A stretch of DNA of 64,000 bases from Croceivirga lutea (GCF_014235875.1 NZ_JACJUK010000006.1:62001-126000), one strand, 5' to 3'. Numbered from the stretch's first letter, positions 1 through 8,738 are shown. Notes: generated from the letters alone by a model not told the origin. Program-made: numbers and translations.

Positions 1-238
1 CTGCAATCTCAACTGTGTAAGGAAACTGAATTGCAAAACAGCTAGCTTCATCTACAATATTATCATAGGAACCATCATTAGCAGATGTATTCACAATTAA
101 GTTGGCTGTAGTAGAACCTGCTTCAATGGTTTCTTGTTCTTGTCCTCCAATTTCTTCAAATTCTTCTTGACAAGAAGCAAACGTTAAAAGCGCAAAAAAG
201 AATGCCGCTCTAAAAAGTTTAGTAATACTATTTTTCAT
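1..238 (-). CDS. Putative lipoprotein, N-terminal part (gene runs off the window)
   Basis: The reading frame opens with ATG at 236-238 on the minus strand and stays open to base 1, giving about 79 residues. The start MKNSITKLF is followed by a hydrophobic stretch and the lipobox LTFASC, so the product should be an outer-membrane or surface lipoprotein. After the Cys comes an acidic linker, then the segment SCFAIQFPYTVEI. I recall similar segments in uncharacterised flavobacterial lipoproteins but cannot name the family. The gene is divergent from the ECF sigma gene at 360 and may belong to its regulon. The C-terminus is not visible. Confidence 0.7.
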   Translation of the reverse strand, partial: MKNSITKLFRAAFFFALLTFASCQEEFEEIGGQEQETIEAGSTTANLIVNTSANDGSYDNIVDEASCFAIQFPYTVEIA

Positions 239-268
239 ATCGATTTGGATTTATTCGTTATTTACAGC

Positions 269-300
269 CTTAAAACAACCTACTTTTAAAAAACCCTACC
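269..300 (-). promoter_or_regulatory. Possible ECF-type promoter of the divergent lipoprotein
   Basis: On the minus strand, GGTAGGGTTTTTT (300-288) is followed by GTTGTTTTAAG (279-269), about 30 nt upstream of the lipoprotein ATG. The two-block layout does not fit the housekeeping TAnnTTTG consensus and lies next to an ECF sigma gene. Assignment to that sigma factor is inference. Confidence 0.25.
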
Positions 301-359
301 TAACGATTAATTTTTTTAAAATATCTTTAGAGAAATCAACCTAAGAAAGTAGCCTAAAC

Positions 360-860
360 ATGAACAATGTTTGTGAAGAGCAACAGTATAGCTCAATTTT
401 CTCAACCCATTCTAAAACGGTTTTCAATTTCATCTATTATAAATTTGGTAATGAAGAAAAAGCTCATGACGCTGTTCAAGAAGCTTTTGTAAAGCTTTGG
501 GAGAATTGTAGTAAGGTAACACCAGATAAAGCTAAATCTTATTTATTTACTGTTGCCAACAACTTGTACTTAAATGTACTTAAGGCAGAAAAGGTGAAAC
601 TTAAATACGCCGATAGGCATACACATACTACTACCTACGAGTCTCCAGAATTTGTTTTAGAGGAAAAACAATTTGAAGATAAACTCAACAATGCTCTAAA
701 TAGCTTGCCTGAAAATCAAAGAACCACTTTTTTATTAAATAGAATTGACGGTAAAAAATATGCAGAAATTGCTGAAATGGAAGGGGTAAGCGTAAAGGCT
801 ATTGAAAAAAGAATGCATTTGGCGCTAAAATATTTGAGAGAACATATTGATGGAATATAA
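360..860 (+). CDS. ECF RNA polymerase sigma factor (sigma-70 family)
   Basis: The product is a 166-residue sigma factor of the extracytoplasmic-function type. Region 2 is visible at about residues 10-75, including the helix NEEKAHDAVQEAFVKLWEN. Region 4 lies at about 115-160, with LPENQRTTFLLNRIDGKKY followed by a helix-turn-helix (YAEIAEMEGVSVKAIEKRM). There is no region 1 or 3, as expected for ECF factors. It is followed by a FecR anti-sigma factor and a FecA-like receptor, the standard Bacteroidota trans-envelope signalling cassette. Ligand binding at the receptor should release this sigma to activate the cassette and perhaps the divergent lipoprotein. A weak -7 match (TATCTTTA, 322-329) precedes it. 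Confidence 0.9.
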   Translation: MNNVCEEQQYSSIFSTHSKTVFNFIYYKFGNEEKAHDAVQEAFVKLWENCSKVTPDKAKSYLFTVANNLYLNVLKAEKVKLKYADRHTHTTTYESPEFVLEEKQFEDKLNNALNSLPENQRTTFLLNRIDGKKYAEIAEMEGVSVKAIEKRMHLALKYLREHIDGI

Positions 861-933
861 ATATGAAATAAAATGAGATTTGAAGTAGGGTTTACAAAAA
901 GTTAGTTGTTATAAAATTGAAAGAAAAGATATT

Positions 934-1848
934 ATGCAAGAAAATTACTTAGCAAAATGGTTGAACAACGAGCTCACAGAAGAGGAGTTGGCGACTTTTA
1001 AAAAGTCTGCTGAGTATGCTTCTTATGAGAAAATAGCCAAAGCTTCTAACAAGCTTAAAGCTCCAGAATTTGACCAAAACAAAGCTTGGGAACAACTAAA
1101 AGACAAAACAAAAACCAATAGAGCATCTAAAGTGGTTGTTTTAAATCCGTTTAAGAATTTCCTTAGAGTTGCTGCGGTTATTGCTATACTTCTAACAGGC
1201 TCTTATTTCTTTTTAAATTCTTTAGACCAAACGTATGAGTCTCAACTGGCACAACAGACCGAGTTGGTCTTACCTGATAATTCAGAAATTGTTTTGAATG
1301 CGGCATCAAAAGTTTCGTTTAGTGAGAAAAAATGGGACAAAAAAAGAGCCGTTGCCCTAGATGGTGAGGCCTTTTTTAAAGTTGCCAAAGGAAAAAAGTT
1401 CACGGTAACCACCTCTTCTGGAAAAATAGCAGTTTTAGGTACGCAGTTTAATGTAAAAAATAGAGATGGCTTATTTACGGTTTCATGTTTTGAAGGTCTT
1501 GTAAGTGTTACCTATAATTCTAAAGAAATTAAATTGCCTGCTGGTAATTCTTTTACCGTAATTAACGGCAATGTTAGTAAGGGTACAGCACAACGCAATG
1601 GACAGCCATCTTGGCTAAATAAAGAAAGTAGCTTTACTAGCACACCTTTAGAATATGTTTTAGCTGAATTTGAAAGACAATTTAATATTAAAGTAGAAAC
1701 CCAAAATATTAATACTAATAAGCTATTTACAGGTACTTTTAGTAATAGCGATATTAATTTAGCGTTGAAAAGTATAAGCACTCCTACCCAAATTCGTTTT
1801 AAATTAGGCAAGGAAAAGGTACTTTTCTATGACGAGAATACACCTTAA
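934..1848 (+). CDS. FecR-family anti-sigma factor
   Basis: The product is 304 residues with one membrane segment at about 76-94 (FLRVAAVIAILLTGSYFFL). The N-terminal 75 residues would bind the sigma factor in the cytoplasm. The periplasmic part carries a FecR domain at about 108-205, with ELVLPDNSEIVLNAASKV, GEAFFKV and VLGTQFNV. The C-terminal DUF4974-like domain (about 230-300) is where such proteins contact the STN domain of the partner receptor. It lies 73 bp after the sigma gene and its last 20 bases overlap the receptor start, so translation is probably coupled. Confidence 0.92.
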   Translation: MQENYLAKWLNNELTEEELATFKKSAEYASYEKIAKASNKLKAPEFDQNKAWEQLKDKTKTNRASKVVVLNPFKNFLRVAAVIAILLTGSYFFLNSLDQTYESQLAQQTELVLPDNSEIVLNAASKVSFSEKKWDKKRAVALDGEAFFKVAKGKKFTVTTSSGKIAVLGTQFNVKNRDGLFTVSCFEGLVSVTYNSKEIKLPAGNSFTVINGNVSKGTAQRNGQPSWLNKESSFTSTPLEYVLAEFERQFNIKVETQNINTNKLFTGTFSNSDINLALKSISTPTQIRFKLGKEKVLFYDENTP

Positions 1849-4375
1849 GTTTCTAATTCTTTTTGTGGGGCTAATTTTTGTCCCTAGGCTATCATTGGCG
1901 CAAGAAACCAAATCTTTGCGTGAGGTAATAGTGCAGGCCGAAGAAAAATTCAATGTAAAGTTTTCTTTTGCAGATGAATCTATTACAAATCTGCAAGTAA
2001 CCGTTGAGGAAACAGATTCTCTTACCAATTTTATTGCTCAAATTAAAGCGCAAACAGCTTTAGAGATTTCTACTATTAGTGAGCGTTATTATGCCATTGT
2101 GTTAACAAAAACAGTTTCTATTTGTGGTTTTGTACTCGACAATTATGCAAAAAATTCTATACCCGGTGCATCAATTGAACTATTAGGAACAGAAAAGGCT
2201 TTGGTTACCAATTTAGATGGTAGCTTTTCATTAGAAAACCTCTCAAGAGATGCTTCGCTACGTTTTCGATATCTGGGTTATGAAACTAAAATTGTACCCG
2301 TTTCTGACTTTCTTCAAACTAAAGAATGTGTAAAAATTTTATTAGCTGAACGTAGAGAACAATTACGAGAAGTTGTTGTTTATCAGTTTTTAACTTCAGG
2401 AATTACTCGCGAAAAAGATGCCAGTATAGCCTTAGACTTAAGTAAACTCGGGGTTTTACCTGGGGTTATTGAGCCAGATATTTTACAAAGTGTTCAAGCG
2501 TTGCCTGGCATTAAAAGTATTGATGAAACCGTTTCAGATATTAACGTAAGAGGTGGCACTAATGACCAAAACCTAATTCTATGGAATAATATTAAAATTT
2601 ATCAGTCCGGACACTTTTTCGGACTTATATCAGCCTTTAATCCTTACTTAATTAAAGACGTTTCTATTTTTAAAAACGGGACACCCTCAAATTTTGGTGA
2701 TGGCGTAAGTAGTGTAATTAGTATGAAAACTAACAATGAGCTTAGCGGTTATTTTACAGGTGGAGGCGGTATCAATTTTATTACGGGTGATATGTATGGT
2801 CAATTTCCGATTAACGATAAAACAGAATTACAATTCTCAGCAAGGCGCTCAGCTACTGATTTTTTAAACACCCCAACTTATAACAGTTTTACAGAACGAG
2901 CGTTTCAAGATTCTGAGGTTCAAAATGAACAAGGACAAAATACTACCGAAGATTTTGAGCGTAATGAAGATTTCTACTTCTATGATTTTTCTGGAAAGGT
3001 TTTATACAATTATAATGAAGACCATAAATTACGCTTGAGTTTTATTGTAATGGACAACGATTTGGATTATTTAGAAACCAATCTAAACACCAATGAAACC
3101 ACACAAAGCTTTTTAGACCAAACCAATATTTCGGCAGGCTTGCAATGGCTTGCACAATGGTCTTCTAATTTTAGTTCAGAGGCCAATGTATATTTTTCAA
3201 ACTATGACCTCAATGCTATTGGTATAGAGGCCAATCAAATTCAACGACTAAATCAAAAAAATCAGGTTGATGAACGTGCATTAAAAATAAATACTTTGTA
3301 CAAAGCCCATAAAAGAATTAATTGGCAAAATGGGTTTCAATATGTAGAAACAGGTATCACAAACAAAGCTTTTGTTACCCAACCACCTTTTGATACTAAT
3401 AGAAAAGGAGTTATAAGAATATACGCCCCATTTACCTCGATTACCTACAATTCTTTTGAAGATAATTTTATTACGACTATTGGTTTAAGAGCTAATTATA
3501 TTGATAACCTAGGTACGTTTACAGCATTACTTTTTGAGCCTAGATTAAATATGAATTTTAAAATTGCTCGCAACCTAAGAGGGCAAATATTAGGTGAATT
3601 TAAAAGTCAGACCACCAATCAGGTAATTGATTTAGAGCAAAATTTTTTAGGGGTTGAAAAAAGACGATGGATACTTTCTGATGATGCTGATTTACCAATT
3701 ACCAAAAGTAAGCAAGGCTCAATTGGAATAAATTACGACTATAATGGCCTGTATCTTGGAGGCGAAATATTTTATAAAAAAGTTGATGGCATAAGTGTAC
3801 TAACACAAGGTTTCCAGAATGAAAATCAGTTTAATGGCGATGAAATTGGCGGCTATGATGTTAAAGGATTTGAGTTTTTAATTAACAAAAAAACTGGCCT
3901 ATTTAGCAATTGGTTAAGCTATACGTACAATACCAATAATTACACTTTTGAACACATACCTCCAAATTCTTTTCCAAACAATTTAGATGTACGGCATAGT
4001 ATTACAGCAGCAACTACATTTCAAAAGAAAAATTTAGGATTAGCATTGGGTCTTAATTACCGCACCGGAAAGCCTTTTACTAAACCTAATGAAGATAATC
4101 CACTTAATGTTCAAGTTTTTCCGGCTGAAATTAATTATGAAGAACCCAACAGCAGCAGACTGCCAGAATACTTAAGGTTAGATGCCTCGGCAACTTACAA
4201 TTTTCAGCTTAGTAGAAGCATCAAAGCAAAAGCAGGCGTATCACTATTAAACATTACGAACAGAAAAAACATTTTAAACACCTATTACCGCGTAAATAGT
4301 TCTAATGAAATTGAGACTATAGAAAATAAATCGCTAGGTCTTACCCCCAATTTAACTTTCAGAATTAGCTTTTAG
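1829..4375 (+). CDS. TonB-dependent transducer receptor with STN domain
   Basis: The product is an 848-residue outer-membrane receptor. A signal peptide (MTRIHLKFLILFVGLIFVPRLSLAQ) is followed by an STN signalling domain at about 25-95. A CarboxypepD_reg-like beta-sandwich (about 97-180, with VTNLDGSFSL) and a TonB plug (about 205-310, with DINVRGGTNDQNLILWNN) come next, then a beta-barrel ending in Phe (LTFRISF). The STN domain marks it as a transducer that reports ligand binding to the FecR protein. The ligand cannot be read from sequence; siderophores or other scarce nutrients are usual. The start overlaps fecR by 20 bases. Its 3' end overlaps the convergent blh gene by 24 bases. Confidence 0.92.
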   Translation: MTRIHLKFLILFVGLIFVPRLSLAQETKSLREVIVQAEEKFNVKFSFADESITNLQVTVEETDSLTNFIAQIKAQTALEISTISERYYAIVLTKTVSICGFVLDNYAKNSIPGASIELLGTEKALVTNLDGSFSLENLSRDASLRFRYLGYETKIVPVSDFLQTKECVKILLAERREQLREVVVYQFLTSGITREKDASIALDLSKLGVLPGVIEPDILQSVQALPGIKSIDETVSDINVRGGTNDQNLILWNNIKIYQSGHFFGLISAFNPYLIKDVSIFKNGTPSNFGDGVSSVISMKTNNELSGYFTGGGGINFITGDMYGQFPINDKTELQFSARRSATDFLNTPTYNSFTERAFQDSEVQNEQGQNTTEDFERNEDFYFYDFSGKVLYNYNEDHKLRLSFIVMDNDLDYLETNLNTNETTQSFLDQTNISAGLQWLAQWSSNFSSEANVYFSNYDLNAIGIEANQIQRLNQKNQVDERALKINTLYKAHKRINWQNGFQYVETGITNKAFVTQPPFDTNRKGVIRIYAPFTSITYNSFEDNFITTIGLRANYIDNLGTFTALLFEPRLNMNFKIARNLRGQILGEFKSQTTNQVIDLEQNFLGVEKRRWILSDDADLPITKSKQGSIGINYDYNGLYLGGEIFYKKVDGISVLTQGFQNENQFNGDEIGGYDVKGFEFLINKKTGLFSNWLSYTYNTNNYTFEHIPPNSFPNNLDVRHSITAATTFQKKNLGLALGLNYRTGKPFTKPNEDNPLNVQVFPAEINYEEPNSSRLPEYLRLDASATYNFQLSRSIKAKAGVSLLNITNRKNILNTYYRVNSSNEIETIENKSLGLTPNLTFRISF

Positions 4376-5236
4376 ATTTTCTAGTTTAGACATCAATACT
4401 ATGTGCGGAAAAGATATTGCTGCGAGTAAATATAGAATAAGGGTGATAAAATAATCTGTGCGCTCTTTAAATACTAAATACAGTATAAGCAAGCCAAATA
4501 TTGAAATACTGTAGTAAAGCCAAGAAGACTTTAAGTAAGACAACCAAGTTTTTTTATTGTAATCACCATATAACAAATAAAGTTGATCTTTAATAGAGGG
4601 AAAACTATGCCAGAAAATAAAATAAATTGCGAATGCCCAAGAGAGGGAGGCTACTTCAAAAACCACATATAAAACACCGAGTAACAAGACCTCAGCAAAC
4701 CAATTTAGCTGTATTTTTTTTAAAATAGCATAGGCAGTTATAACACCAAAAAAAAGACCGGCCGAAACCCAAAATATGAGCTCAATATTTAACGTGTTAT
4801 TTCCTGTGAACTCAACTATTATCATTTCTACTTTGTTTATTTTTTTGTAAAATAACATAAACAATATTAATGAACCGTAAGAAACAAATAAAGCCCAATC
4901 AAATTGAGATTTAACTTTGATTTTTTGAGCAAAATGTTGCTCACCAAAATGATAAGCGCTTATAATCAAGAAAAAATAAAAAGCCCATTGAGCGGATACC
5001 AAAAACAAAAGTGATACGCCTACTATCGCAGCCACATACATATATAAGTAATTGTTTTTCTTTTGTTTATCTTTTTTAACCTTGTTTATGAGTTGTATGT
5101 CATTTGCACCGTGTAAAACCCCAAACGTTAATATTAAAAAATACGCAAGGCTATTCTGTATACTTTCTGGTAGTTGCGTAGACAACCATAAACAAAAAAA
5201 CGTAGCAACAATTAACCAATTTCGCATTTTAACCAT
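4352..5236 (-). CDS. blh: Brp/Blh-family beta-carotene 15,15'-dioxygenase
   Basis: This membrane enzyme splits beta-carotene into two retinal molecules, the chromophore of the neighbouring proteorhodopsin. The 294-residue protein has about eight hydrophobic helices. The family's iron-binding His positions are visible: H42 in LHGANDI, H96 in YHFGEQH (with H101), H210 in FWHSFPSIKDQ and H278 in SFPHIVLM. It is divergent from the rhodopsin gene across a 99-bp spacer rich in inverted repeats. ATG at 5236 is used here; an ATG at 5227 (MRNWLIV) is equally plausible because a repeat arm lies 4 bases upstream of the first. Beta-carotene synthesis genes are not in the window. Confidence 0.92.
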   Translation of the reverse strand: MVKMRNWLIVATFFCLWLSTQLPESIQNSLAYFLILTFGVLHGANDIQLINKVKKDKQKKNNYLYMYVAAIVGVSLLFLVSAQWAFYFFLIISAYHFGEQHFAQKIKVKSQFDWALFVSYGSLILFMLFYKKINKVEMIIVEFTGNNTLNIELIFWVSAGLFFGVITAYAILKKIQLNWFAEVLLLGVLYVVFEVASLSWAFAIYFIFWHSFPSIKDQLYLLYGDYNKKTWLSYLKSSWLYYSISIFGLLILYLVFKERTDYFITLILYLLAAISFPHIVLMSKLENLKANSES

Positions 5237-5239
5237 TCA

Positions 5240-5271
5240 TTGTTTAAATATATCTCAAAATTTTTAAACAA
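5240..5271. promoter_or_regulatory. Inverted repeat 1 in the blh-proteorhodopsin spacer (candidate operator)
   Basis: TTGTTTAAA (5240-5248) and TTTAAACAA (5263-5271) are perfect 9-bp complements separated by 14 bases. The repeat ends 4 bases before the blh start codon, so a bound protein would cover the blh promoter or leader. Confidence 0.55.
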
Positions 5272-5285
5272 ATATTATGATTTAA

Positions 5286-5317
5286 TTGTTTAACTTTTAT
5301 TTATATTCGTTAAACAA
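5286..5317. promoter_or_regulatory. Inverted repeat 2 in the blh-proteorhodopsin spacer (candidate operator)
   Basis: TTGTTTAAC (5286-5294) and GTTAAACAA (5309-5317) are perfect 9-bp complements, again separated by exactly 14 bases. The repeat lies 46 bp from repeat 1 and 18 bases before the rhodopsin ATG. A possible -7 box for the rhodopsin (TATATTCG, 5302-5309) lies in its spacer and touches the right arm. Confidence 0.55.
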
Positions 5318-5335
5318 ATTGCTAAAACTAATTTC

Positions 5336-6073
5336 ATGAAAACATTATTATTTAATTTACCGTTGTTTGCAGACGTAACTAAAATTGCAAATGACGACTA
5401 TGTAGGCTTTACCTTTTTTGTTGGTTGTATGGCCATGATGGCAGCTTCTGCCTTTTTCTTTTTATCAATGAATGATTTTGATAAAAAGTGGAAAACTTCA
5501 ATTCTGGTTTCAGGATTAATCACATTTATTGCTGCAGTACATTATTGGTACATGAGAGACTATTGGGGAAGCGTTGGTGAATCTCCAACATTTTTCAGGT
5601 ATGTTGACTGGGTATTAACGGTACCATTAATGTGTGTGGAGTTCTATTTGATTCTTAAAGTAGCCGGAGCTAAGAAATCATTAATGTGGAAACTTATTGG
5701 ATTATCTGTAGTAATGCTAGTTACAGGCTATTTAGGTGAGGCCGTGTACAGAGACCAAGCATGGTTATGGGGTCTAATCTCAGGTATAGCTTATTTTGTT
5801 ATTGTTTATGAGATATGGCTTGGTAGTGCTAAAAAACTGGCTGTTGAGGCTGGAGGCGCAATACTTAAGGCACACAAAATGTTATGCTGGTTTGTACTTG
5901 TAGGCTGGGCTATTTATCCTATTGGTTATATGGCAGGAACTCCTGGATGGTACGACGGTATTTTTGATGGTTTAGCTATGGATGTTGTTTACAATATAGG
6001 TGATGCTATTAATAAAATTGGATTTGGTTTAGTGGTTTACAGTGCAGCAGTTGCCGCACGTGCAAAAGCTTAA
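5336..6073 (+). CDS. Green-absorbing proteorhodopsin, proton-pump type
   Basis: The product is a 245-residue seven-helix retinal protein that pumps protons out of the cell in light. Key residues are visible: H69, R88, proton acceptor D91, T95 and proton donor E102 (the DTE motif in RYVDWVLTVPLMCVEFYLI), D223, and the retinal Schiff-base lysine K227 (GDAINKIGFG). Position 99, equal to residue 105 of the SAR86 protein, is Met, which in flavobacteria goes with green absorption. DTE separates it from the NDQ sodium pump and the NTQ chloride pump. It is monocistronic, ends in a strong hairpin terminator, and is divergent from blh. Confidence 0.96.
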   Translation: MKTLLFNLPLFADVTKIANDDYVGFTFFVGCMAMMAASAFFFLSMNDFDKKWKTSILVSGLITFIAAVHYWYMRDYWGSVGESPTFFRYVDWVLTVPLMCVEFYLILKVAGAKKSLMWKLIGLSVVMLVTGYLGEAVYRDQAWLWGLISGIAYFVIVYEIWLGSAKKLAVEAGGAILKAHKMLCWFVLVGWAIYPIGYMAGTPGWYDGIFDGLAMDVVYNIGDAINKIGFGLVVYSAAVAARAKA

Positions 6074-6111
6074 TCCAATATATTTGTTCGCTTAACTTAG
6101 TTAGTTAGATT

Positions 6112-6140
6112 AAAGGCTTCATTTTCATGAAGCCTTTTTT
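6112..6140. terminator. Rho-independent terminator after proteorhodopsin (two-way)
   Basis: AAAGGCTTCAT (6112-6122) pairs perfectly with ATGAAGCCTTT (6127-6137) around a 4-nt loop, followed by a T tract. The mirrored A run lets it also serve the minus-strand peptidase gene ending at 6139. Confidence 0.85.
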
Positions 6141-6939
6141 ATTGATTCAACATTTTTTCTAAATAACTATGCATTTCAGAATACTTTGATTTTAACTCAC
6201 TTCTACTTTCAAAAAAACTTTCAACCAGAACAGCAAAGAATTCAAAAAAGTTAGTGGTGGCATAGGTTCTAAAATAGGTGTCGTTTGCTAGTTTATTTTG
6301 AAAAGCTGCACTGTTATAGATTTCACTCAATTTACGTAAACCCACCTTAAAACGCTTGGCCTCCCAACTACCTCTTTTTCTTGTTTCAATCATTAAAGCA
6401 TGGGCAATCTCATGTAATCCAAGATTTACATTATCATTTGGAATTCTAAAACCTTCCTTTACATCTTCCGCAGAGAACACCAATGTTTTAAGTCTAGGAT
6501 TGTACTCTCCAATATGATGCCTTTTAGCAATTTTAGAGTAATATTTTGAGGGGTAAACTACCACTCTTTTAATAGCGTTCTCAAACTTGTATGACTTTAA
6601 GCCCATGGTTACCAAAACCGCAGAAGCAGCCACATAAGACTTTATCTCCTCTTTGTTTTGTATATCACCGTAAAAAACAAAAGGTTTTTTAGAAATAAAC
6701 CATGCAAACCTTTTTAAGAAAGTCTTTTTCTGCGCTGAATTAAAATCTTGGAAAGGAATAATATTTTCAGCTATGAAATGGCGTTCAGCTATTGTTAGTT
6801 TTTTTACGGGATGTAGAAGGTTATAAATAGAAAATTTCTCTTCTTGATGCCACTCATAAAACGCTTTTAGAAAAACAATTAGTAAACCTGCAACTAAAAG
6901 AACTGCGTAAACTTGTTTTTCTTCTTCTGTATAGCCCAT
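6139..6939 (-). CDS. M90-family (MtfA-like) zinc metallopeptidase
   Basis: The product is 266 residues with an N-terminal membrane helix (about 10-28), then a soluble domain. The zinc motif HEIAH is at 176-180 within LGLHEIAHAL. E233 in FFEFFAVLVESFFE is the likely third zinc ligand, as in MtfA. E. coli MtfA is a peptidase that binds the repressor Mlc; this protein differs by its membrane anchor, and its substrate is unknown. Its ATG shares one base with the argS stop (TAATG, 6937-6941), so the two genes are translationally coupled. Confidence 0.82.
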   Translation of the reverse strand: MGYTEEEKQVYAVLLVAGLLIVFLKAFYEWHQEEKFSIYNLLHPVKKLTIAERHFIAENIIPFQDFNSAQKKTFLKRFAWFISKKPFVFYGDIQNKEEIKSYVAASAVLVTMGLKSYKFENAIKRVVVYPSKYYSKIAKRHHIGEYNPRLKTLVFSAEDVKEGFRIPNDNVNLGLHEIAHALMIETRKRGSWEAKRFKVGLRKLSEIYNSAAFQNKLANDTYFRTYATTNFFEFFAVLVESFFESRSELKSKYSEMHSYLEKMLNQ

Positions 6940-8717
6940 TACATACGTTCTGGAACCTCTACTCCTAAAAGTCTAAATGCCAACTGAATGGTTTCTGCTA
7001 CTTTTTTACTTAGTTGAATTCTAAAATGACGTTTATCTTGATTCTCTTCTCCCAAAATTGAAACCTGCTGGTAAAAAGAGTTAAACTCTTTTACCAAATC
7101 GTATACATAGTTTGCTATTAAGGCTGGACTATAATTATTTGCAGCTTCTTGCACTTTTTCTGGAAATAACTGAATGGTTTTTAGCAGTTCTTTTTCTTTT
7201 TCGTGTAGTTCTAATGTGGTTGAAACCGTTGCAACTTCAATATTTTCTGCTTTTCTTAAAATGGATTGAATTCTGGCGTATGTGTATTGTATAAACGGCC
7301 CCGTATTGCCTTGAAAATCTACAGATTCTTCCGGATTGAATAAAATTCGCTTTTTAGGGTCAACTTTTAAGATATAATATTTTAATGCCCCAAGGCCTAT
7401 TGTACGATACAATTCTTTCTTCTCTTCATCAGAATAACCATCTAGTTTGCCTAATTCTTTTGAGATTTCTTCCGCCGTTTCTTCCATGTTCTTTATTAAA
7501 TCATCGGCATCAACAACGGTACCTTCTCTACTTTTCATTTTACCTGAAGGCAAATCAACCATACCATAACTTAAATGATACAATTTTTCGGCCCACTTAT
7601 AACCCAGTTTTTTCAGAATTAAGAACAACACTTTAAAATGATAGTCTTGCTCATTACCAACTGTATAGACCATACCGTTAATATCCTCAAAATCTGTTAC
7701 TCGCTGAATTGCTGTACCAATATCTTGAGTCATGTAAACTGCTGTACCATCTGCACGAAGCACAATTTTCTCATCTAATCCATCATCGGTTAAATCTATC
7801 CATACACTTCCATCATCTTTTTTAAAGAAGATGCCCTTGTCTAACCCCTCTTTTACAACATCTCGGCCCAATAAATAGGTGTTACTCTCATAATATAACT
7901 TGTCAAAATCTACCCCTAAATTTTTATAAGTTGTTTCAAAACCAGTATATACCCAAGAATTCATGGTTTTCCATAATTGCACTACTGCTTGGTCACCAGC
8001 TTCCCATTGGCGCAACATTTCTTGAGCTTCTAAAAGAATCGGTGCTTCTTTTTCGGCCTGCTCTTTTTCTTTACCTTGTTTAACTTGCTCCTCTATCTGA
8101 GCTTTGTAAGTTTTATCAAAAGCTACATAATACTTACCTACCAAATGGTCTCCTTTTAAACCTGAAGATTCTGGAGTTTCACCTTCTCCAAATTTTTGCC
8201 AAGCCAACATACTTTTACAAATATGTATACCGCGGTCGTTTATAATTTGTGTTTTGTACACTTTATGACCGGCAGCCTTTAAAATTTCGGCAACAGAATA
8301 CCCTAATAGGTTGTTTCTTATATGACCCAGATGCAGAGGTTTGTTAGTATTAGGAGAAGAATACTCCACCATAATGGCATCTTTTGAGTTTGGTTTTTCA
8401 TAACCAAAAGTGGCAGAGGTGTTTATACTATTGAAAAAATTAAGGTAATACACATTGCTTACCACCAGGTTCAAAAAACCTTTTACCACATTAAATTTTG
8501 CTATTTCGTCTACATTCTCCTCTAAATAGGCTCCTATCTTTGTGCCTATTTCAATAGGATTTCCTTTTACAGTGCGTAACATAGGAAAAACAACCACGGT
8601 GATATCTCCTTCAAAGTCTTTTCTAGTAGGTTGAAATTCTACTGAAGGTAGCTCCGCATCGTAGACTGCCTTAACAGCTTCTTTAACCTTTTGCTCCAAA
8701 ACCAACTGTAACTCCAT
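6939..8717 (-). CDS. argS: Arginyl-tRNA synthetase
   Basis: This class I synthetase (592 residues) charges tRNA-Arg. An N-terminal additional domain (about 1-100) is followed by the catalytic core. The HIGH motif appears as HLGH at 129-132 in SPNTNKPLHLGHIRNN, and the KMSKS-equivalent is KMKSREGT at 393-400. The C-terminal anticodon-binding domain (about 470-592) ends in the usual Met (VEVPERM). Length is normal. It is first in a two-gene unit with the M90 peptidase, and a consensus -7 box sits 22 bases upstream. Confidence 0.97.
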   Translation of the reverse strand: MELQLVLEQKVKEAVKAVYDAELPSVEFQPTRKDFEGDITVVVFPMLRTVKGNPIEIGTKIGAYLEENVDEIAKFNVVKGFLNLVVSNVYYLNFFNSINTSATFGYEKPNSKDAIMVEYSSPNTNKPLHLGHIRNNLLGYSVAEILKAAGHKVYKTQIINDRGIHICKSMLAWQKFGEGETPESSGLKGDHLVGKYYVAFDKTYKAQIEEQVKQGKEKEQAEKEAPILLEAQEMLRQWEAGDQAVVQLWKTMNSWVYTGFETTYKNLGVDFDKLYYESNTYLLGRDVVKEGLDKGIFFKKDDGSVWIDLTDDGLDEKIVLRADGTAVYMTQDIGTAIQRVTDFEDINGMVYTVGNEQDYHFKVLFLILKKLGYKWAEKLYHLSYGMVDLPSGKMKSREGTVVDADDLIKNMEETAEEISKELGKLDGYSDEEKKELYRTIGLGALKYYILKVDPKKRILFNPEESVDFQGNTGPFIQYTYARIQSILRKAENIEVATVSTTLELHEKEKELLKTIQLFPEKVQEAANNYSPALIANYVYDLVKEFNSFYQQVSILGEENQDKRHFRIQLSKKVAETIQLAFRLLGVEVPERM

Positions 8718-8738
8718 TAATTCTGCATTTTAAGTGGG

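Noticed and set aside
5052-5267. A plus-strand frame antisense to blh, rich in Phe and Cys
   Set aside because: It is the reverse-complement shadow of a membrane-protein gene and runs into the inverted repeats.
5286-5309. A standard -33/-7 promoter for proteorhodopsin (TTG 5286-5288 with TATATTCG 5302-5309)
   Set aside because: The spacing is only 13 bases against the usual 19-20, so the TTG is better explained as part of the inverted repeat.
7385-7636. Plus-strand frames antisense to argS (here and at 7112-7294)
   Set aside because: They lie wholly inside a strongly supported synthetase gene and show no protein features.
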